This document shows, one piece after another, positions 1 to 9,014 of a DNA stretch of 64,000 bases (position 1 is its first letter; each line of letters opens with the position of its first letter). Origin of the DNA: Metapseudomonas boanensis. GTDB lineage: Bacteria; Pseudomonadota; Gammaproteobacteria; Pseudomonadales; Pseudomonadaceae. The stretch is taken from NCBI RefSeq assembly GCF_018704125.1, contig NZ_JAGTIS010000011.1:62001-126000 (forward strand), given 5' to 3'. The position numbers were made by a program, and so were the translations under genes. A model generated the notes under the pieces. It worked only from the letters and a program-made list of their open reading frames with translations, was not told the DNA's origin and made no database searches.

Positions 1-394
1 CCAGCGGCATCAGGCTGCTTTCTTCACCTGCGGCGAAGGACTCCTCCAGCAGCTGTGCGGTCTCGCGACGTTCGGCCGGGTTCAGCTCGGGCTTGCGCGC
101 CAGCAGCTTGCCCAGGCGTGCCTTGGCGCGCGGCGAGTCGTCGATGGCCTGGCGGTAGGTCTGTTCGGCGCGGCGCATCTGCTCCGGGTCGCCGGTGGCC
201 ACCTGCAGGTCGGCCAGGCCAACCTGGGCATCGGTGTAGCCGAGCTCCGCCAGCTGGCGGAAGTTCTGCTCTGCAGTGGCGCTGTCGCCGCGCTTGAGGG
301 CTTCGCGGGCGAGGCGCTCGTCGGGTAACCCGGCGCAGCCGGCCAGGGCGATCGCCGCAGCCAGCAGCAGGAGTGGGGGGGCCGTGTGAGCCAT
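1..394 (-). CDS. algK: AlgK, alginate secretion lipoprotein (N-terminal part only)
   Basis: Outer-membrane lipoprotein with TPR/Sel1-like repeats that helps assemble the AlgE export pore for alginate. The reverse strand opens with ATG at 394, followed by a short hydrophobic leader ending in a lipobox (Leu-Ala-Gly-Cys, Cys at about residue 20) and then helical, Ala/Leu-rich sequence typical of Sel1 repeats (pattern like AEQNFRQLAELGYTDAQVGL). The frame stays open to the window edge, so about 131 residues are visible and the C-terminal majority is missing. It starts 13 bp after the alg44 stop, with a GGAG Shine-Dalgarno lying in that gap, consistent with the algD-alg8-alg44-algK operon order. 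The identification rests on order plus lipobox and repeats. Confidence 0.9.
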   Translation of the reverse strand, partial: MAHTAPPLLLLAAAIALAGCAGLPDERLAREALKRGDSATAEQNFRQLAELGYTDAQVGLADLQVATGDPEQMRRAEQTYRQAIDDSPRAKARLGKLLARKPELNPAERRETAQLLEESFAAGEESSLMPL

Positions 395-407
395 GGCGGA
401 GCCCTCC

Positions 408-1571
408 TCAGAGACCTGCGGCCAGGGGGCGATCGATCAGCCAGCCCAGGGACGGGCCGCGATCGATGCTGACTTCCACCGGCTGGCCGGCGAGGCTGCT
501 CGGCAGGGGCTCGTCGGGCTGGATGGTGGCGCGGATATTCGCCGACATGTCGCCGTCGTGCAGGCTGCTGCTGAGGATCTTGCCGTGGCGAACCTCATCC
601 TCGCCGGCGACCTGGAAGCTGACGCTGGCGCCGGGCTTGGCCTGGGCGATGTTGCGGAAGGGGAAGCGCGCCTGCACGGTCGCCACGGTGTCCTGCGGGA
701 CCAGTTCGAAGATCACGTCACCCTTGCTCGCGAACTGGCCGTCGGCCACCAGTTGGCGGGCGATCTTGCAGTTGCAGGGGCTGGTGAGTGTGCCCTTCAT
801 CTCCTTGCCGAAGAGTGCTTCGACGTTGCTTGGGGAAAGCTGCTCGTCGGTCAGGTGACCCTTGAGCATTTCCAGCATGGTGGCGGAGAAGGAGGCGATG
901 GGCGCACCTTTCTCGATGCTGGCGTCGGGGCCGACCAGGCTTTGTACCGTACCCTCGCGAGGCATGGTGACCTGCATGGAGGGCACCGCGACCATGGCCG
1001 AATCGGCATGGGTGACGAAGTACAGGCCGTAAAGCGATTTAGCGATATAGGCGAAGGCGCCGATGCCCACCATGAACAGCCCGAGGGTGAAGGAGACGGC
1101 CTTGAGGCGGCCGAACACGCCCATGCCATTGCCGCCCAAACCGTTCTTGCGCGCCTTGGTGAAGTTCTCGCGCTGCAGGGTGTTGAGCAGGTCGCCGGTG
1201 CTGACCAGTTCGCCCGACAGGTGTGCGCTGATCAGGTAGCGCAGGGTGGCGATATCGCGTGGCTTGAGGTTGTGGAACTGGCAGCCGACGCGACCGCTGC
1301 GTGGGTCGAACGCGCGGACCTGGAATTCCACGTCCAGACCCAGGGTGAGGCTGTCCACATGGAACTGCATACGGCCCCGGCAATGGTCGCCGACACTGAT
1401 CTGGATGTTCCCGGCATTGAAGGCGAATCCGCCAGCAGAAACGTCGATCAGGGCCTGCTCCATGCGCTCGTTGCGGAGGATGTAGCGGATTTTGCCGGGG
1501 ATCTTCACCCGCGCGTGCTGGCGCTGGGCTTCGGATTCATGCACCACATTGAGATTGACGGCTGTATTCAT
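408..1571 (-). CDS. alg44: Alg44, c-di-GMP-binding alginate co-polymerase
   Basis: Inner-membrane subunit that binds cyclic di-GMP and activates polymerisation by Alg8. The 387-aa product has an N-terminal cytoplasmic PilZ domain (about residues 12-110) with the RxxxR element (RVKIPGKIR) and the DxSxxG element (DVSAGG), one membrane helix near residues 150-175 (FTLGLFMVGIGAFAYIAK), and a periplasmic HlyD/membrane-fusion-like C-terminal part. I chose ATG 1571 (MNTAVNLNVVHESEAQ), which gives nearly the usual family length; an in-frame ATG at 1604 would overlap the alg8 stop. It lies 29 bp downstream of alg8, in the alginate operon. Confidence 0.96.
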   Translation of the reverse strand: MNTAVNLNVVHESEAQRQHARVKIPGKIRYILRNERMEQALIDVSAGGFAFNAGNIQISVGDHCRGRMQFHVDSLTLGLDVEFQVRAFDPRSGRVGCQFHNLKPRDIATLRYLISAHLSGELVSTGDLLNTLQRENFTKARKNGLGGNGMGVFGRLKAVSFTLGLFMVGIGAFAYIAKSLYGLYFVTHADSAMVAVPSMQVTMPREGTVQSLVGPDASIEKGAPIASFSATMLEMLKGHLTDEQLSPSNVEALFGKEMKGTLTSPCNCKIARQLVADGQFASKGDVIFELVPQDTVATVQARFPFRNIAQAKPGASVSFQVAGEDEVRHGKILSSSLHDGDMSANIRATIQPDEPLPSSLAGQPVEVSIDRGPSLGWLIDRPLAAGL

Positions 1572-1600
1572 GGCTTCGATTCCTGTCAGATTCCTTGTGC

Positions 1601-3082
1601 TCACACGATCGCCATCAGGGTGGCGACGAATACGCTGGTTGCGGTGAAAGTCATGGCGCGTGAGGACCAGGTGTTGAACCAGCGCGTGAAGCTGGCGAGG
1701 TCACGGTTGAGCTTGGTGTTCTGGCGGGTCCAGGACTGCTGGTCGAGGCGGAAGAAGACGTAGATCTTCACCAGGGCCCCGACGATCTGGTTGTAATAAA
1801 GAATCAGCGGGTAGGCCGGGCCGATCCGGTGGCCGCTTATGGACAGCAGCAGGGTCAGGACCAGGCGGGTCAGGCCGATCCACAGCAGGTACACCAGCAG
1901 GTAGGCGATGCTGTACTTGAGGCTGGCGATGATGGCCACGGCCAGGCCCAGCAGGCAGGTCCACATGGACAGGCGCTGGTCGCTGAGCACCACGGTGGTG
2001 AACCAGCCCAGGCGGCTCGGCCCCAGGCGCAAGGCGCGGCTGTTCTGCCGCAGGTTGTTGCCGTACCAGCGGAACATCAGCTTGCGGCTGGCCTTGATGA
2101 AACTCTTCTCCGGCGGGTGTTCCACGGTGTTGATGGCGGCATCTGGCACGTAGAAGGTGTCGTAGCCCAGACGCATCAGGCTGTACCAGCTGGACTTGTC
2201 GTCACCGGTGAGGAACTGGAAACGGCCCAGGCGCCAGTGGTCCAGGTGATCGCTTTCCACGTCGGCGATGAAGTCCGGGTCGGTCACCACCTTGGCGCGG
2301 AACACCGACATGCGCCCGGTCATCGTCAGCACGCGTTTGCTTAGTGCCATGGAGCACATGTTGAGGTGGCGCTGGGCGAAGCGCAGCTTGTGCCACTCGC
2401 TCATGATGTAGCCGCCGCGCACCTCGCAGAACTCGTTGGTGGTCAGACCGCCGACATTGGGAAAGAGCTTGAACCAGGGCACGGTCTTCTTCACCACACC
2501 CTCGGCCAGCACCGTGTCACCGTCGATGACCGCCACCACCGCATTCTCGTCCGGCAGTTGCCGGGAGATGGCGCGAAAGCCATAGGCCAGGCCGTCGCGC
2601 TTGCCGGTACCGGGAATGCGCACGAAGTCCAGCTTTACCCGCTCCGGCGGATTGAGCTTGGCCCAGAGGTTCTTCACCAGCAGTTCATCGGACAGCTCGA
2701 CGATCGAGCAGACCACGGTGGTCGGGTAGCCGCAGTCGATCGCCTCCTGGATCACCGAGCGGTAGACCATCGCGGTGGTCAGCGCCTCGATGCGGAAGCT
2801 GGTCACCATCAGGAACACGTGGGACGGGTCGGCCGCACTGCCCAGCCTCGCCAGACGGCGCCGATACCAGGGGTAGACCAGGTAGAGGAACAGCGTGCCG
2901 CGAATGAAGTGCAGGGCGCCCATGGAATAGCGCCAGATACCGACCACGCCGACCAGCAGCAGGAAGTCCTTGGAGTCGGGGTCGAATACCGACTTGGGCA
3001 GGGCCAGTGCCAGCAGCATCAGCGCGATGAGGTAGAACAGCCAGCCCGAGGCTTCGAGCAGGCCATGCTTTAGCTTGTCCAT
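1601..3082 (-). CDS. alg8: Alg8, alginate (polymannuronate) synthase glycosyltransferase
   Basis: Processive family-2 glycosyltransferase that polymerises GDP-mannuronate into alginate at the inner membrane. The 493-aa protein, within one residue of the usual size, has N-terminal membrane helices (about 10-30 and 40-60), a cytoplasmic catalytic domain containing the DGD metal/UDP-like motif ([12 protein letters not shown]), a downstream acidic motif ([15 protein letters not shown]) with a QxxRW-like segment ([12 protein letters not shown]), and C-terminal helices after about residue 370. It follows algD after 61 bp that contain a strong hairpin, and precedes alg44, its c-di-GMP-sensing partner. 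Confidence 0.96.
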   Translation of the reverse strand: MDKLKHGLLEASGWLFYLIALMLLALALPKSVFDPDSKDFLLLVGVVGIWRYSMGALHFIRGTLFLYLVYPWYRRRLARLGSAADPSHVFLMVTSFRIEALTTAMVYRSVIQEAIDCGYPTTVVCSIVELSDELLVKNLWAKLNPPERVKLDFVRIPGTGKRDGLAYGFRAISRQLPDENAVVAVIDGDTVLAEGVVKKTVPWFKLFPNVGGLTTNEFCEVRGGYIMSEWHKLRFAQRHLNMCSMALSKRVLTMTGRMSVFRAKVVTDPDFIADVESDHLDHWRLGRFQFLTGDDKSSWYSLMRLGYDTFYVPDAAINTVEHPPEKSFIKASRKLMFRWYGNNLRQNSRALRLGPSRLGWFTTVVLSDQRLSMWTCLLGLAVAIIASLKYSIAYLLVYLLWIGLTRLVLTLLLSISGHRIGPAYPLILYYNQIVGALVKIYVFFRLDQQSWTRQNTKLNRDLASFTRWFNTWSSRAMTFTATSVFVATLMAIV

Positions 3083-3111
3083 AGTTTTATCGTCCTGGTC
3101 TCATTGGGCGA

Positions 3112-3136
3112 GCCCCCTCCCGCGAAGGAAGGGGGC
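3112..3136 (-). other. Stable hairpin between algD and alg8
   Basis: Just after the algD stop, the arms GCCCCCT/AGGGGGC and CC/GG pair around a six-base loop with one bulged A. There is no T-tract, so it is unlikely to be a full terminator. A strong hairpin here could stabilise the algD message or partly uncouple alg8 from algD; that role is inference. Confidence 0.6.
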
Positions 3137-3143
3137 GGGCCGC

Positions 3144-4454
3144 TTACCAGCAGATACCCTCGGCGTTGCCGTGGGAGGCCTTGGGCATGAAGCCCACCAG
3201 GTCGATGACGCGCTTGCCTTCCGGGGCTTGCTGCGCCAGCGGGGCGAACAGCTCGTCGCGGTTGCCCAGGACGATGATGTCGGCCTTGTCGACAACTGCT
3301 TTCAGGTTGCTGTCGAGCAGCGAGGACACATGGGGAATCTTCGATTCGATGTAGTCCTTGTTGGCACCGTGGACACGGGCGTACTCGACGTTGCGGTCGT
3401 AGATGCTGAGGTCGAAGCCCTTGCCGATCAGCATCTCGGCCAGTTCCACCAGCGGGCTTTCGCGCAGGTCGTCGGTTCCGGCCTTGAACGACAGGCCGAG
3501 TAGGGCGACCTTGCGCTTCTCGTGGCTGGCGATGATCTCGAAGGCCTTCTGCACCTGGCCGGCGTTGCTGCGCATCAGCGAGCCGATCAGCGGCGAGTCG
3601 ACGTCCAGGGAGGTTGCGCGATAGTTCAGCGCCCGCACGTCCTTGGGCAGGCAGGAGCCGCCGAAGGCGAAACCAGGACGCATGTAGTACTTGGACAGGT
3701 TGAGCTTGTTGTCCTGGCAGACCACGTCCATCACTTCACGGCCGTCGACGCCCACCGCCTTGGCGATGTTGCCGATTTCGTTGGCGAAGGTGACCTTGGC
3801 GGCGTGCCAGACATTGCAGGTGTACTTGATCATCTCGGCGACTTCGACGTCCTTGCGGATGATCGGCGCGTCCAGTTCGCGGTACAGGCTTTCCAGCAGG
3901 TCACCGGAGCTCTTGTCCAGTTCGCCGATGACGGTCATGGGCGGGTAGTCGTAGTCCTTGATCGCGGTGCTCTCGCGGAGGAACTCCGGGTTTACTGCAA
4001 CGCCGAATTCGACGCCAGCCTGCTTGCCGGAGCAGTCTTCGAGGATCGGGATCACAACGTTCTTCACGGTGCCCGGCAGCACGGTGCTGCGCACGACCAC
4101 GGTGTGGCGCTCGGCCTTGTCGCGCAGGGCGAAGCCGATTTCGCGGCAGACGCCTTCGATGTAGTCCAGCGACAGGTCGCCGTTCTTCTTGCTCGGGGTA
4201 CCCACGCAGATGAAGGACACCTGGGTGTCACGCACGGCGGCAGCGACATCGGTCATACCGCGCAGGCGGCCGGAGCGCACACCTTCTTGAAGCAGTTCTT
4301 CCAGACCCGGTTCGACGATGGGCGATTTGCCCGAATTGATCAGGTCGATCTTGGTCGGGGAGATATCCACACCGACCACTTCATGACCACGAGCAGAAAG
4401 ACAACCGGCGCATACTGCGCCCACATAGCCCAAACCAAAGATGCTGATTCGCAT
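3144..4454 (-). CDS. algD: AlgD, GDP-mannose 6-dehydrogenase
   Basis: Oxidises GDP-mannose to GDP-mannuronate with two NAD+, the committing step of alginate synthesis, in the cytoplasm. The 436-aa product has exactly the family length. It begins with the dinucleotide-binding motif GLGYVGAV and carries the UDP-glucose/GDP-mannose dehydrogenase signature FGGSCLPKD with the catalytic Cys (around residue 268), plus the C-terminal substrate-binding domain (LLGLSFKAGTDDLRESP). ATG 4454 (MRISIFGLGYVG) is chosen over an upstream in-frame ATG because it matches the conserved N-terminus. It is the first gene of the alginate operon, with a long leader and a recognisable promoter. Confidence 0.98.
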   Translation of the reverse strand: MRISIFGLGYVGAVCAGCLSARGHEVVGVDISPTKIDLINSGKSPIVEPGLEELLQEGVRSGRLRGMTDVAAAVRDTQVSFICVGTPSKKNGDLSLDYIEGVCREIGFALRDKAERHTVVVRSTVLPGTVKNVVIPILEDCSGKQAGVEFGVAVNPEFLRESTAIKDYDYPPMTVIGELDKSSGDLLESLYRELDAPIIRKDVEVAEMIKYTCNVWHAAKVTFANEIGNIAKAVGVDGREVMDVVCQDNKLNLSKYYMRPGFAFGGSCLPKDVRALNYRATSLDVDSPLIGSLMRSNAGQVQKAFEIIASHEKRKVALLGLSFKAGTDDLRESPLVELAEMLIGKGFDLSIYDRNVEYARVHGANKDYIESKIPHVSSLLDSNLKAVVDKADIIVLGNRDELFAPLAQQAPEGKRVIDLVGFMPKASHGNAEGICW

Positions 4455-4809
4455 CGCAATCACCTCGTCCATTCAGCACGCTGTTTAATATGTGGCGGTA
4501 GTGCCACTTCCATTCGCGCAGCCGGTTACTTGGTAGCAACTTGGCAATGCGCAGGCATGATTAATACCGGACGCCAAAGTTAGGGCGCCTGAACTGGGCA
4601 TGTAATAAAGCTTGCCCACTTAGAGTCCTGAGAAGATAGCCTTTAAAGGCTTTGTCTCGTTGGTTTTGTCCAGTTGGTCGAGTTGTTGAATTTCTCCTTG
4701 ATTAATTTTCTGGTTTTATCCAGGTAAAACTGCTCCCTCGGCGTGAGCCGATAGATGTAGGCAGTTTGAGATCACGCCGAAAGTTGGCGGAAGAATTACG
4801 TTACGGGGG

Positions 4810-4837
4810 TATGAGTGTCCGGCTTTTCGGATAGTTC
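4810..4837 (-). promoter_or_regulatory. Predicted AlgU (sigma-22) promoter of algD
   Basis: On the minus strand GAACTA (4837-4832) is separated by 17 bp from TCATA (4814-4810). This fits the AlgU/RpoE-type GAACTT-N16/17-TCTGA pattern and resembles the P. aeruginosa algD promoter as I recall it (GAACTT-N17-TCCTA). It would start transcription near 4804 and give a leader of about 350 nt, close to the roughly 370-nt leader known in P. aeruginosa. The AlgR-like box directly upstream supports the call. Confidence 0.72.
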
Positions 4838-4839
4838 CT

Positions 4840-4849
4840 ACCGTTCGTC
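4840..4849 (+). promoter_or_regulatory. Predicted AlgR-binding box (RB3-like)
   Basis: ACCGTTCGTC reads on the strand opposite to algD and ends 3 bp upstream of the predicted -35 element. This is the sequence of the AlgR consensus and the same reversed position as the promoter-proximal AlgR site known for P. aeruginosa algD. I did not find clear copies at the far-upstream positions of the other two AlgR sites. Confidence 0.65.
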
Positions 4850-4940
4850 CCGAATTTGATCTATTGCATTTTTTTAACTATGGGGTGATTGCAGGGTAGT
4901 GGCGATGTGTTGGTGTTTTGGTGTTCGTGAAGTTCCGGTG

Positions 4941-4977
4941 TTGCAAATTGCAAGTTCTCGAGCATTGCATTTTGCAA
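4941..4977 (-). repeat. Tandem TTGCA-N3-TGCAA palindromes upstream of algD
   Basis: Two 13-bp dyads of the form TTGCA-N3-TGCAA lie at 4965-4977 and 4941-4953. They are exactly 24 bp apart, and each is preceded on the algD strand by AAC. They sit about 135-175 bp upstream of the predicted algD start, as expected for an activator or enhancer-binding protein site. The cognate protein is not identified. Confidence 0.75.
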
Positions 4978-5060
4978 GTTGCCACTACTTAATTTTGTTA
5001 ATAAAGGCAGTTTGATTATGAAGTGCCACGGATGGCAAAAAGATATTCCGGCAAAAAGTG

Positions 5061-5100
5061 GGGCTGGCCTTCGGCCTGCTTTGCGAATGAATTGGCGATG
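5061..5100. repeat. Partial CGAATGAATT-type intergenic repeat
   Basis: A GGCCTTCGGCC mini-hairpin is followed by TTTGCGAATGAATT. The same two modules recur at 17803-17889, 26997-27093 and 34343-34525, and the AATGAATT core recurs at 10209-10232. Confidence 0.55.
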
Positions 5101-5185
5101 TCTGCACTAGCTGTTGCTAGGAATAGTCCGTCGAGCGAAGAGCCTTGTAGGAGCGAGGGGAATGCAAGCAGTTGCACGTGGTGAC

Positions 5186-5211
5186 CCCCTCTCCTGTTTA
5201 CGGGAGAGGGG
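5186..5211. repeat. CCCCTCTCC...GGAGAGGGG hairpin with flanking G-rich repeat
   Basis: Nine-base inverted arms (5186-5194 and 5203-5211) sit downstream of yaaA, next to a run of GAGGGGGAGGGGG copies. Related hairpins occur at 11325-11362 and around 34413-34440. There is no T-tract toward either side, so I class it as a dispersed repeat and not as a terminator. Confidence 0.5.
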
Positions 5212-5231
5212 AGGGGGAGGGGGAGGGGCGG

Positions 5232-6011
5232 TCAGTCCTGTGGATGTTCCCGCAGGAACACCAGGCTATCCGGCTTGGAGTGCGCCACGGAAAAACGATA
5301 CCCGTCGTAGTTGAAGTCCTTCAGACCCTCGGGGTCGTTCAGCCGCTCCTTGATCACGTAGCGCGCCATCAGGCCCCGGGCCTTCTTGGCGTAGAAGCTG
5401 ATGATTTTGTACTGGCCGTTCTTCAGGTCCTTGAATTCGGTATCGATGAGGCGGGCATTCAGCGCCTTGCGCTTCACCGAGCTGAAGTACTCGTTGGAGG
5501 CCAGATTCAGCAGGACATCGTCGCCCTGGGCTTCCAGGGCTTCGTTCAGCCAACCGCTGATGCGCTCTCCCCAGAAGGCATACAGGTCCTTGCCGCGCGC
5601 ATTGGCCAGCTTGGTGCCCATTTCCAGGCGGTATGGCTGCATCAGGTCCAGCGGCCGCAACAGGCCGTAGAGGCCGGACAGCATGCGCAGATGAGACTGG
5701 GCGAAGTCGAAGTCCGCTTCGCTGAAATCCTCGGCGTTCAGGCCGGTGTAGACGTCGCCCTTGAAGGCCAGCAGCGCTTGCTTGGCGTTCTGGGGGGTGA
5801 AATCCGGGTGCCAGCTGCCGTAGCGGGCGACATTGAGGCCCGCCAGTTTGTCGGACAGGTGCATCAGCTCGGCGATGTTGGTCGGCGTCAGGGTGCGCAG
5901 GTGCTGGATCAGCTCCTGGGCGTGATCCAGGTGTTGCGGCTGGGTGTAGCGCGCGGTGACCGGCGGGGTCTCGTAGTCCAGGGTCTTGGCGGGGGAAATC
6001 ACCATCAGCAT
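5232..6011 (-). CDS. yaaA: YaaA family peroxide-stress protein
   Basis: DUF328/YaaA protein; in E. coli it lowers intracellular free iron and limits Fenton damage during hydrogen peroxide stress. The 259-aa product has the conserved N-terminus [12 protein letters not shown] and internal motifs such as [10 protein letters not shown] and [11 protein letters not shown] 6011 is preceded by AAGGAG at 7-nt spacing, which decides this start over an ORF extension to 6080. It is a single gene, oriented like algD but separated from it by the algD control region. Confidence 0.93.
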   Translation of the reverse strand: MLMVISPAKTLDYETPPVTARYTQPQHLDHAQELIQHLRTLTPTNIAELMHLSDKLAGLNVARYGSWHPDFTPQNAKQALLAFKGDVYTGLNAEDFSEADFDFAQSHLRMLSGLYGLLRPLDLMQPYRLEMGTKLANARGKDLYAFWGERISGWLNEALEAQGDDVLLNLASNEYFSSVKRKALNARLIDTEFKDLKNGQYKIISFYAKKARGLMARYVIKERLNDPEGLKDFNYDGYRFSVAHSKPDSLVFLREHPQD

Positions 6012-6114
6012 GAGTCGTCTCCTTCGGGAACCCGGCGATTCTAGGGATTTAGGGACGATGACTCCACCTATGGGGATCATTGGCTAGTCTGCAAGAAAGG
6101 CCATTTCAGGCTGG

Positions 6115-6240
6115 GTGAAAACTGCTGCGCTCGATCATGCGGCGTGAGAACAGCCTCGTGCGCGGGTCCGATCAAAATGCGCATTTACAATGCACAAGCC
6201 GCGCTGTTCTTGCCTGACCTTCGTTCGTGATGTTTTCAAA
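6115..6240. repeat. Dispersed palindromic intergenic element, long copy
   Basis: The element begins GTGAAAACTGCTGCGCTCG and ends with a TTCGTTCGTGATGTTTTCA segment. The ends are inverted (GTGAAAAC / GTTTTCA) and internal arms (GAGAACAGC / GCTGTTCTTGC) also pair. A shorter copy with the same ends is at 38511-38578. It fills most of the space between the divergent yaaA and dmeF-like genes and ends about 25 bp before the latter. Confidence 0.7.
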
Positions 6241-6264
6241 CCGTCCGATTGCCGGGGACATGTC

Positions 6265-7257
<993 letters not shown>

Positions 7258-7524
7258 ACGGCGAAATGTCCCCACGCCAAGGTTTTTTTGTCGTGAATAA
7301 AAAAATAATCAGACTGCGAAAAAATTACTTTTTTCTGTCATCCGGAATGGAGTATTAACGAATCAAGACCGCCGAATCCTGCAGACAGGTGGCGGCCATC
7401 GGCCCTCACTTGTTAGCACCATCTCCTGCCCCGGCATGACCCGGGATGGAGAGGTCGGCGGCCCTCCGCGGCGGAGCGCCAGTCTGGCATTCCGTCGCCT
7501 GGCCAGATAAGAAGGTGACCGAGT
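7258..7524. other. AT-rich intergenic segment between metal exporter and PIN-PhoH gene
   Basis: Runs of T and A around 7280-7345 contrast with GC-rich, hairpin-prone DNA at 7420-7500. The GC-rich part may act as the leader of the downstream gene. No reading frame looks coding, and no clear promoter stands out. Confidence 0.5.
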
Positions 7525-8916
7525 ATGGATGACCACGGACGCTCCCGCCCTACCGCTCCAACCTTGTACGCCCTCGATACCAACGTCCTGATCCACGATC
7601 CCAATGCGCTCCTGAACTTCCAGGAACACCACGTGGCCATTCCAATGACCGTGCTGGAAGAACTGGACAAGTTGAAGACCGGGAAGCAGGGTGTCGCCGC
7701 TGAATGTCGCCAGGCCATCCGCAATATCGACAAGATCCTCGGGGGAGCCTCTCCCGAGGAAGTCGAGCACGGTGTACCCATCCAGCGCGAGAAGAGCGGC
7801 CCCTGCGGCTTCCTCTCGATTCTCATGAGCAAGCGTGCAGCCCCGATCACCTGGCTGCCGGAAGACCTCAACGACAACAAGATCATCAACCAACTGGTGG
7901 AGCTGAAGAGCCGCAAACCGGGGATATCCGTGGTGCTGGTGACCAAGGACATCAACATGCGCCTCAAGGCGCGCGCCTGTGGCATCGACTCGGAGGACTA
8001 CCACACCGACCAGCTGGTCGACGACGTTTCCCTGCTGTCTCGCGGTTACCACGACATGCCCGGCTCCTTCTGGGAGCGCGTCAGCAAGGTGGAAACCCGC
8101 CAGGACCATGGCCGGACCTGGCATCGGGTGCAGCTGACCGACAACCTGCCGGCGGTGCACGTCAACGAGTTCATCGTCGACGAGCAGGGCTTCGTCGGCT
8201 GGATCAAGGGCATCAAGGACGACGAGTTGCTGATACTCGACCTGCACCAGGAGCCCTTGCTGCACCAGGAAGCCTGGGGCCTGCGCCCGCGTGATGTGTA
8301 TCAGGCGCTGGCGCTCTATGCCCTGCTCGATCCGGACATCCACCTGGTCAACCTGACCGGCGCGGCGGGCTCGGGCAAGACCATCCTGGCGCTGGCCGCG
8401 GCGATCGAGCAGACCATGGTCAGCAAGCGCTACCGGCGCATCATCGCCACCCGCAGCGTGCAGGGGCTGGACCAGGAAATCGGCTTCCTGCCCGGCACCG
8501 AGGCGGAGAAGATGGAGCCCTGGCTGGGTGCCATCACCGACAACCTGGAAGCCCTCCACATGGAGGATGAAAACACCCACGGCAGCGTGGACTACATCCT
8601 CAGCAAGGTGCCCCTGCAGTTCAAATCGCTGAACTACATCCGCGGGCGCAGCTTCCAGCAGAGCCTGATCATCATCGACGAGTGCCAGAACCTGACGCCG
8701 CACCAGATGAAAACCATCATCACTCGTGCCGGCACCGGGTCCAAGGTGATCTGCCTGGGCAACCTGGCGCAGATCGATACCCCCTACCTCTCCGCGCCGA
8801 GCTCCGGCCTGACCTACCTGACCGAACGCTTCAAGGACTTCCCCCATGGCGTGCACATCACCCTGCAGGGTGTACCGCGCTCCGTGCTGGCCGAGTTCGC
8901 CGAAGCCCATATGTAA
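7525..8916 (+). CDS. PIN-PhoH family ATPase/ribonuclease-like protein (YlaK type)
   Basis: The 463-aa product fuses an N-terminal PIN nuclease domain (about 14-155; acidic residues in ALDTNVLIHDP, LEELDKLK and VLVTKDINMR) to a C-terminal PhoH-type P-loop ATPase (about 245-455; Walker A TGAAGSGKT near 278-286, Walker B IIIDECQN near 382). Family members couple nucleotide hydrolysis to RNA unwinding and cleavage in vitro; the cellular role in Pseudomonas is not settled. The ATG is preceded by AAGGTGA. It has its own terminator (8931-8959) before moaC. The fusion is normal for this family. Confidence 0.93.
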   Translation: MDDHGRSRPTAPTLYALDTNVLIHDPNALLNFQEHHVAIPMTVLEELDKLKTGKQGVAAECRQAIRNIDKILGGASPEEVEHGVPIQREKSGPCGFLSILMSKRAAPITWLPEDLNDNKIINQLVELKSRKPGISVVLVTKDINMRLKARACGIDSEDYHTDQLVDDVSLLSRGYHDMPGSFWERVSKVETRQDHGRTWHRVQLTDNLPAVHVNEFIVDEQGFVGWIKGIKDDELLILDLHQEPLLHQEAWGLRPRDVYQALALYALLDPDIHLVNLTGAAGSGKTILALAAAIEQTMVSKRYRRIIATRSVQGLDQEIGFLPGTEAEKMEPWLGAITDNLEALHMEDENTHGSVDYILSKVPLQFKSLNYIRGRSFQQSLIIIDECQNLTPHQMKTIITRAGTGSKVICLGNLAQIDTPYLSAPSSGLTYLTERFKDFPHGVHITLQGVPRSVLAEFAEAHM

Positions 8917-8930
8917 CGTCACTGTCCGCC

Positions 8931-8959
8931 GGGCGGCACCTGCCGCCCAGGCTGTTTTT
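8931..8959 (+). terminator. Intrinsic terminator after the PIN-PhoH gene
   Basis: GGGCGGC and GCCGCCC arms around a four-base loop are followed, after AGGCTG, by a TTTTTC tract. It separates this gene from moaC. Confidence 0.75.
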
Positions 8960-8979
8960 CTGTATACAATCTGCCTCCT

Positions 8980-8999
8980 GCGGGCCCTGAACGGCCCGC
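8980..8999 (+). other. Hairpin just upstream of the moaC ribosome binding site
   Basis: GCGGGCC/GGCCCGC arms with a six-base loop end 2 nt before the GAGGAG Shine-Dalgarno of moaC. A TATACAAT hexamer-like -10 lies at 8962-8969, so this may be the extreme 5' end of the moa transcript. It is far too short to be the known Moco riboswitch; any translational effect is inference. Confidence 0.4.
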
Positions 9000-9014
9000 C
9001 CGAGGAGACTAGCA

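Larger units (their letters stand above)
4455..5231. other. Long control region upstream of algD
   Basis: Seven hundred and seventy-seven bases without a gene. Reading leftward toward algD it holds a degenerate intergenic repeat (5061-5100), two tandem TTGCA-N3-TGCAA palindromes (4941-4977), an AlgR-like box (4840-4849), an AlgU-type promoter (4810-4837) and a ~350-nt leader. The stretch is clearly more AT-rich than the coding DNA around it. A ten-base direct repeat GGCAGTTTGA occurs at 4760-4769 and 5006-5015. No open reading frame in it looks coding. Confidence 0.8.

Noticed and set aside
4910-4957. Alternative AlgU promoters using GAACTT at 4930-4935 or 4952-4957
   Set aside because: Both have the -35 hexamer, but no acceptable -10 element lies 16-17 bp downstream; the GAACTA/TCATA pair at 4810-4837 is better placed next to the AlgR box.
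5186-5230. G-rich run after yaaA as a terminator or G-quadruplex
   Set aside because: There is no T-tract, and the pattern is a simple tandem of GAGGGG units next to a repeat-family hairpin; I cannot support a specific function.
7363-8922. A 519-codon open frame on the minus strand opposite the PIN-PhoH gene
   Set aside because: Antisense shadow in GC-rich DNA; no domain pattern, whereas the plus-strand product has clear PIN and P-loop motifs.
8917-9014. Possible Moco riboswitch before moaC
   Set aside because: Only 98 bp are available and part is the terminator of the previous gene; the known Moco aptamer is larger and usually sits upstream of moaA.
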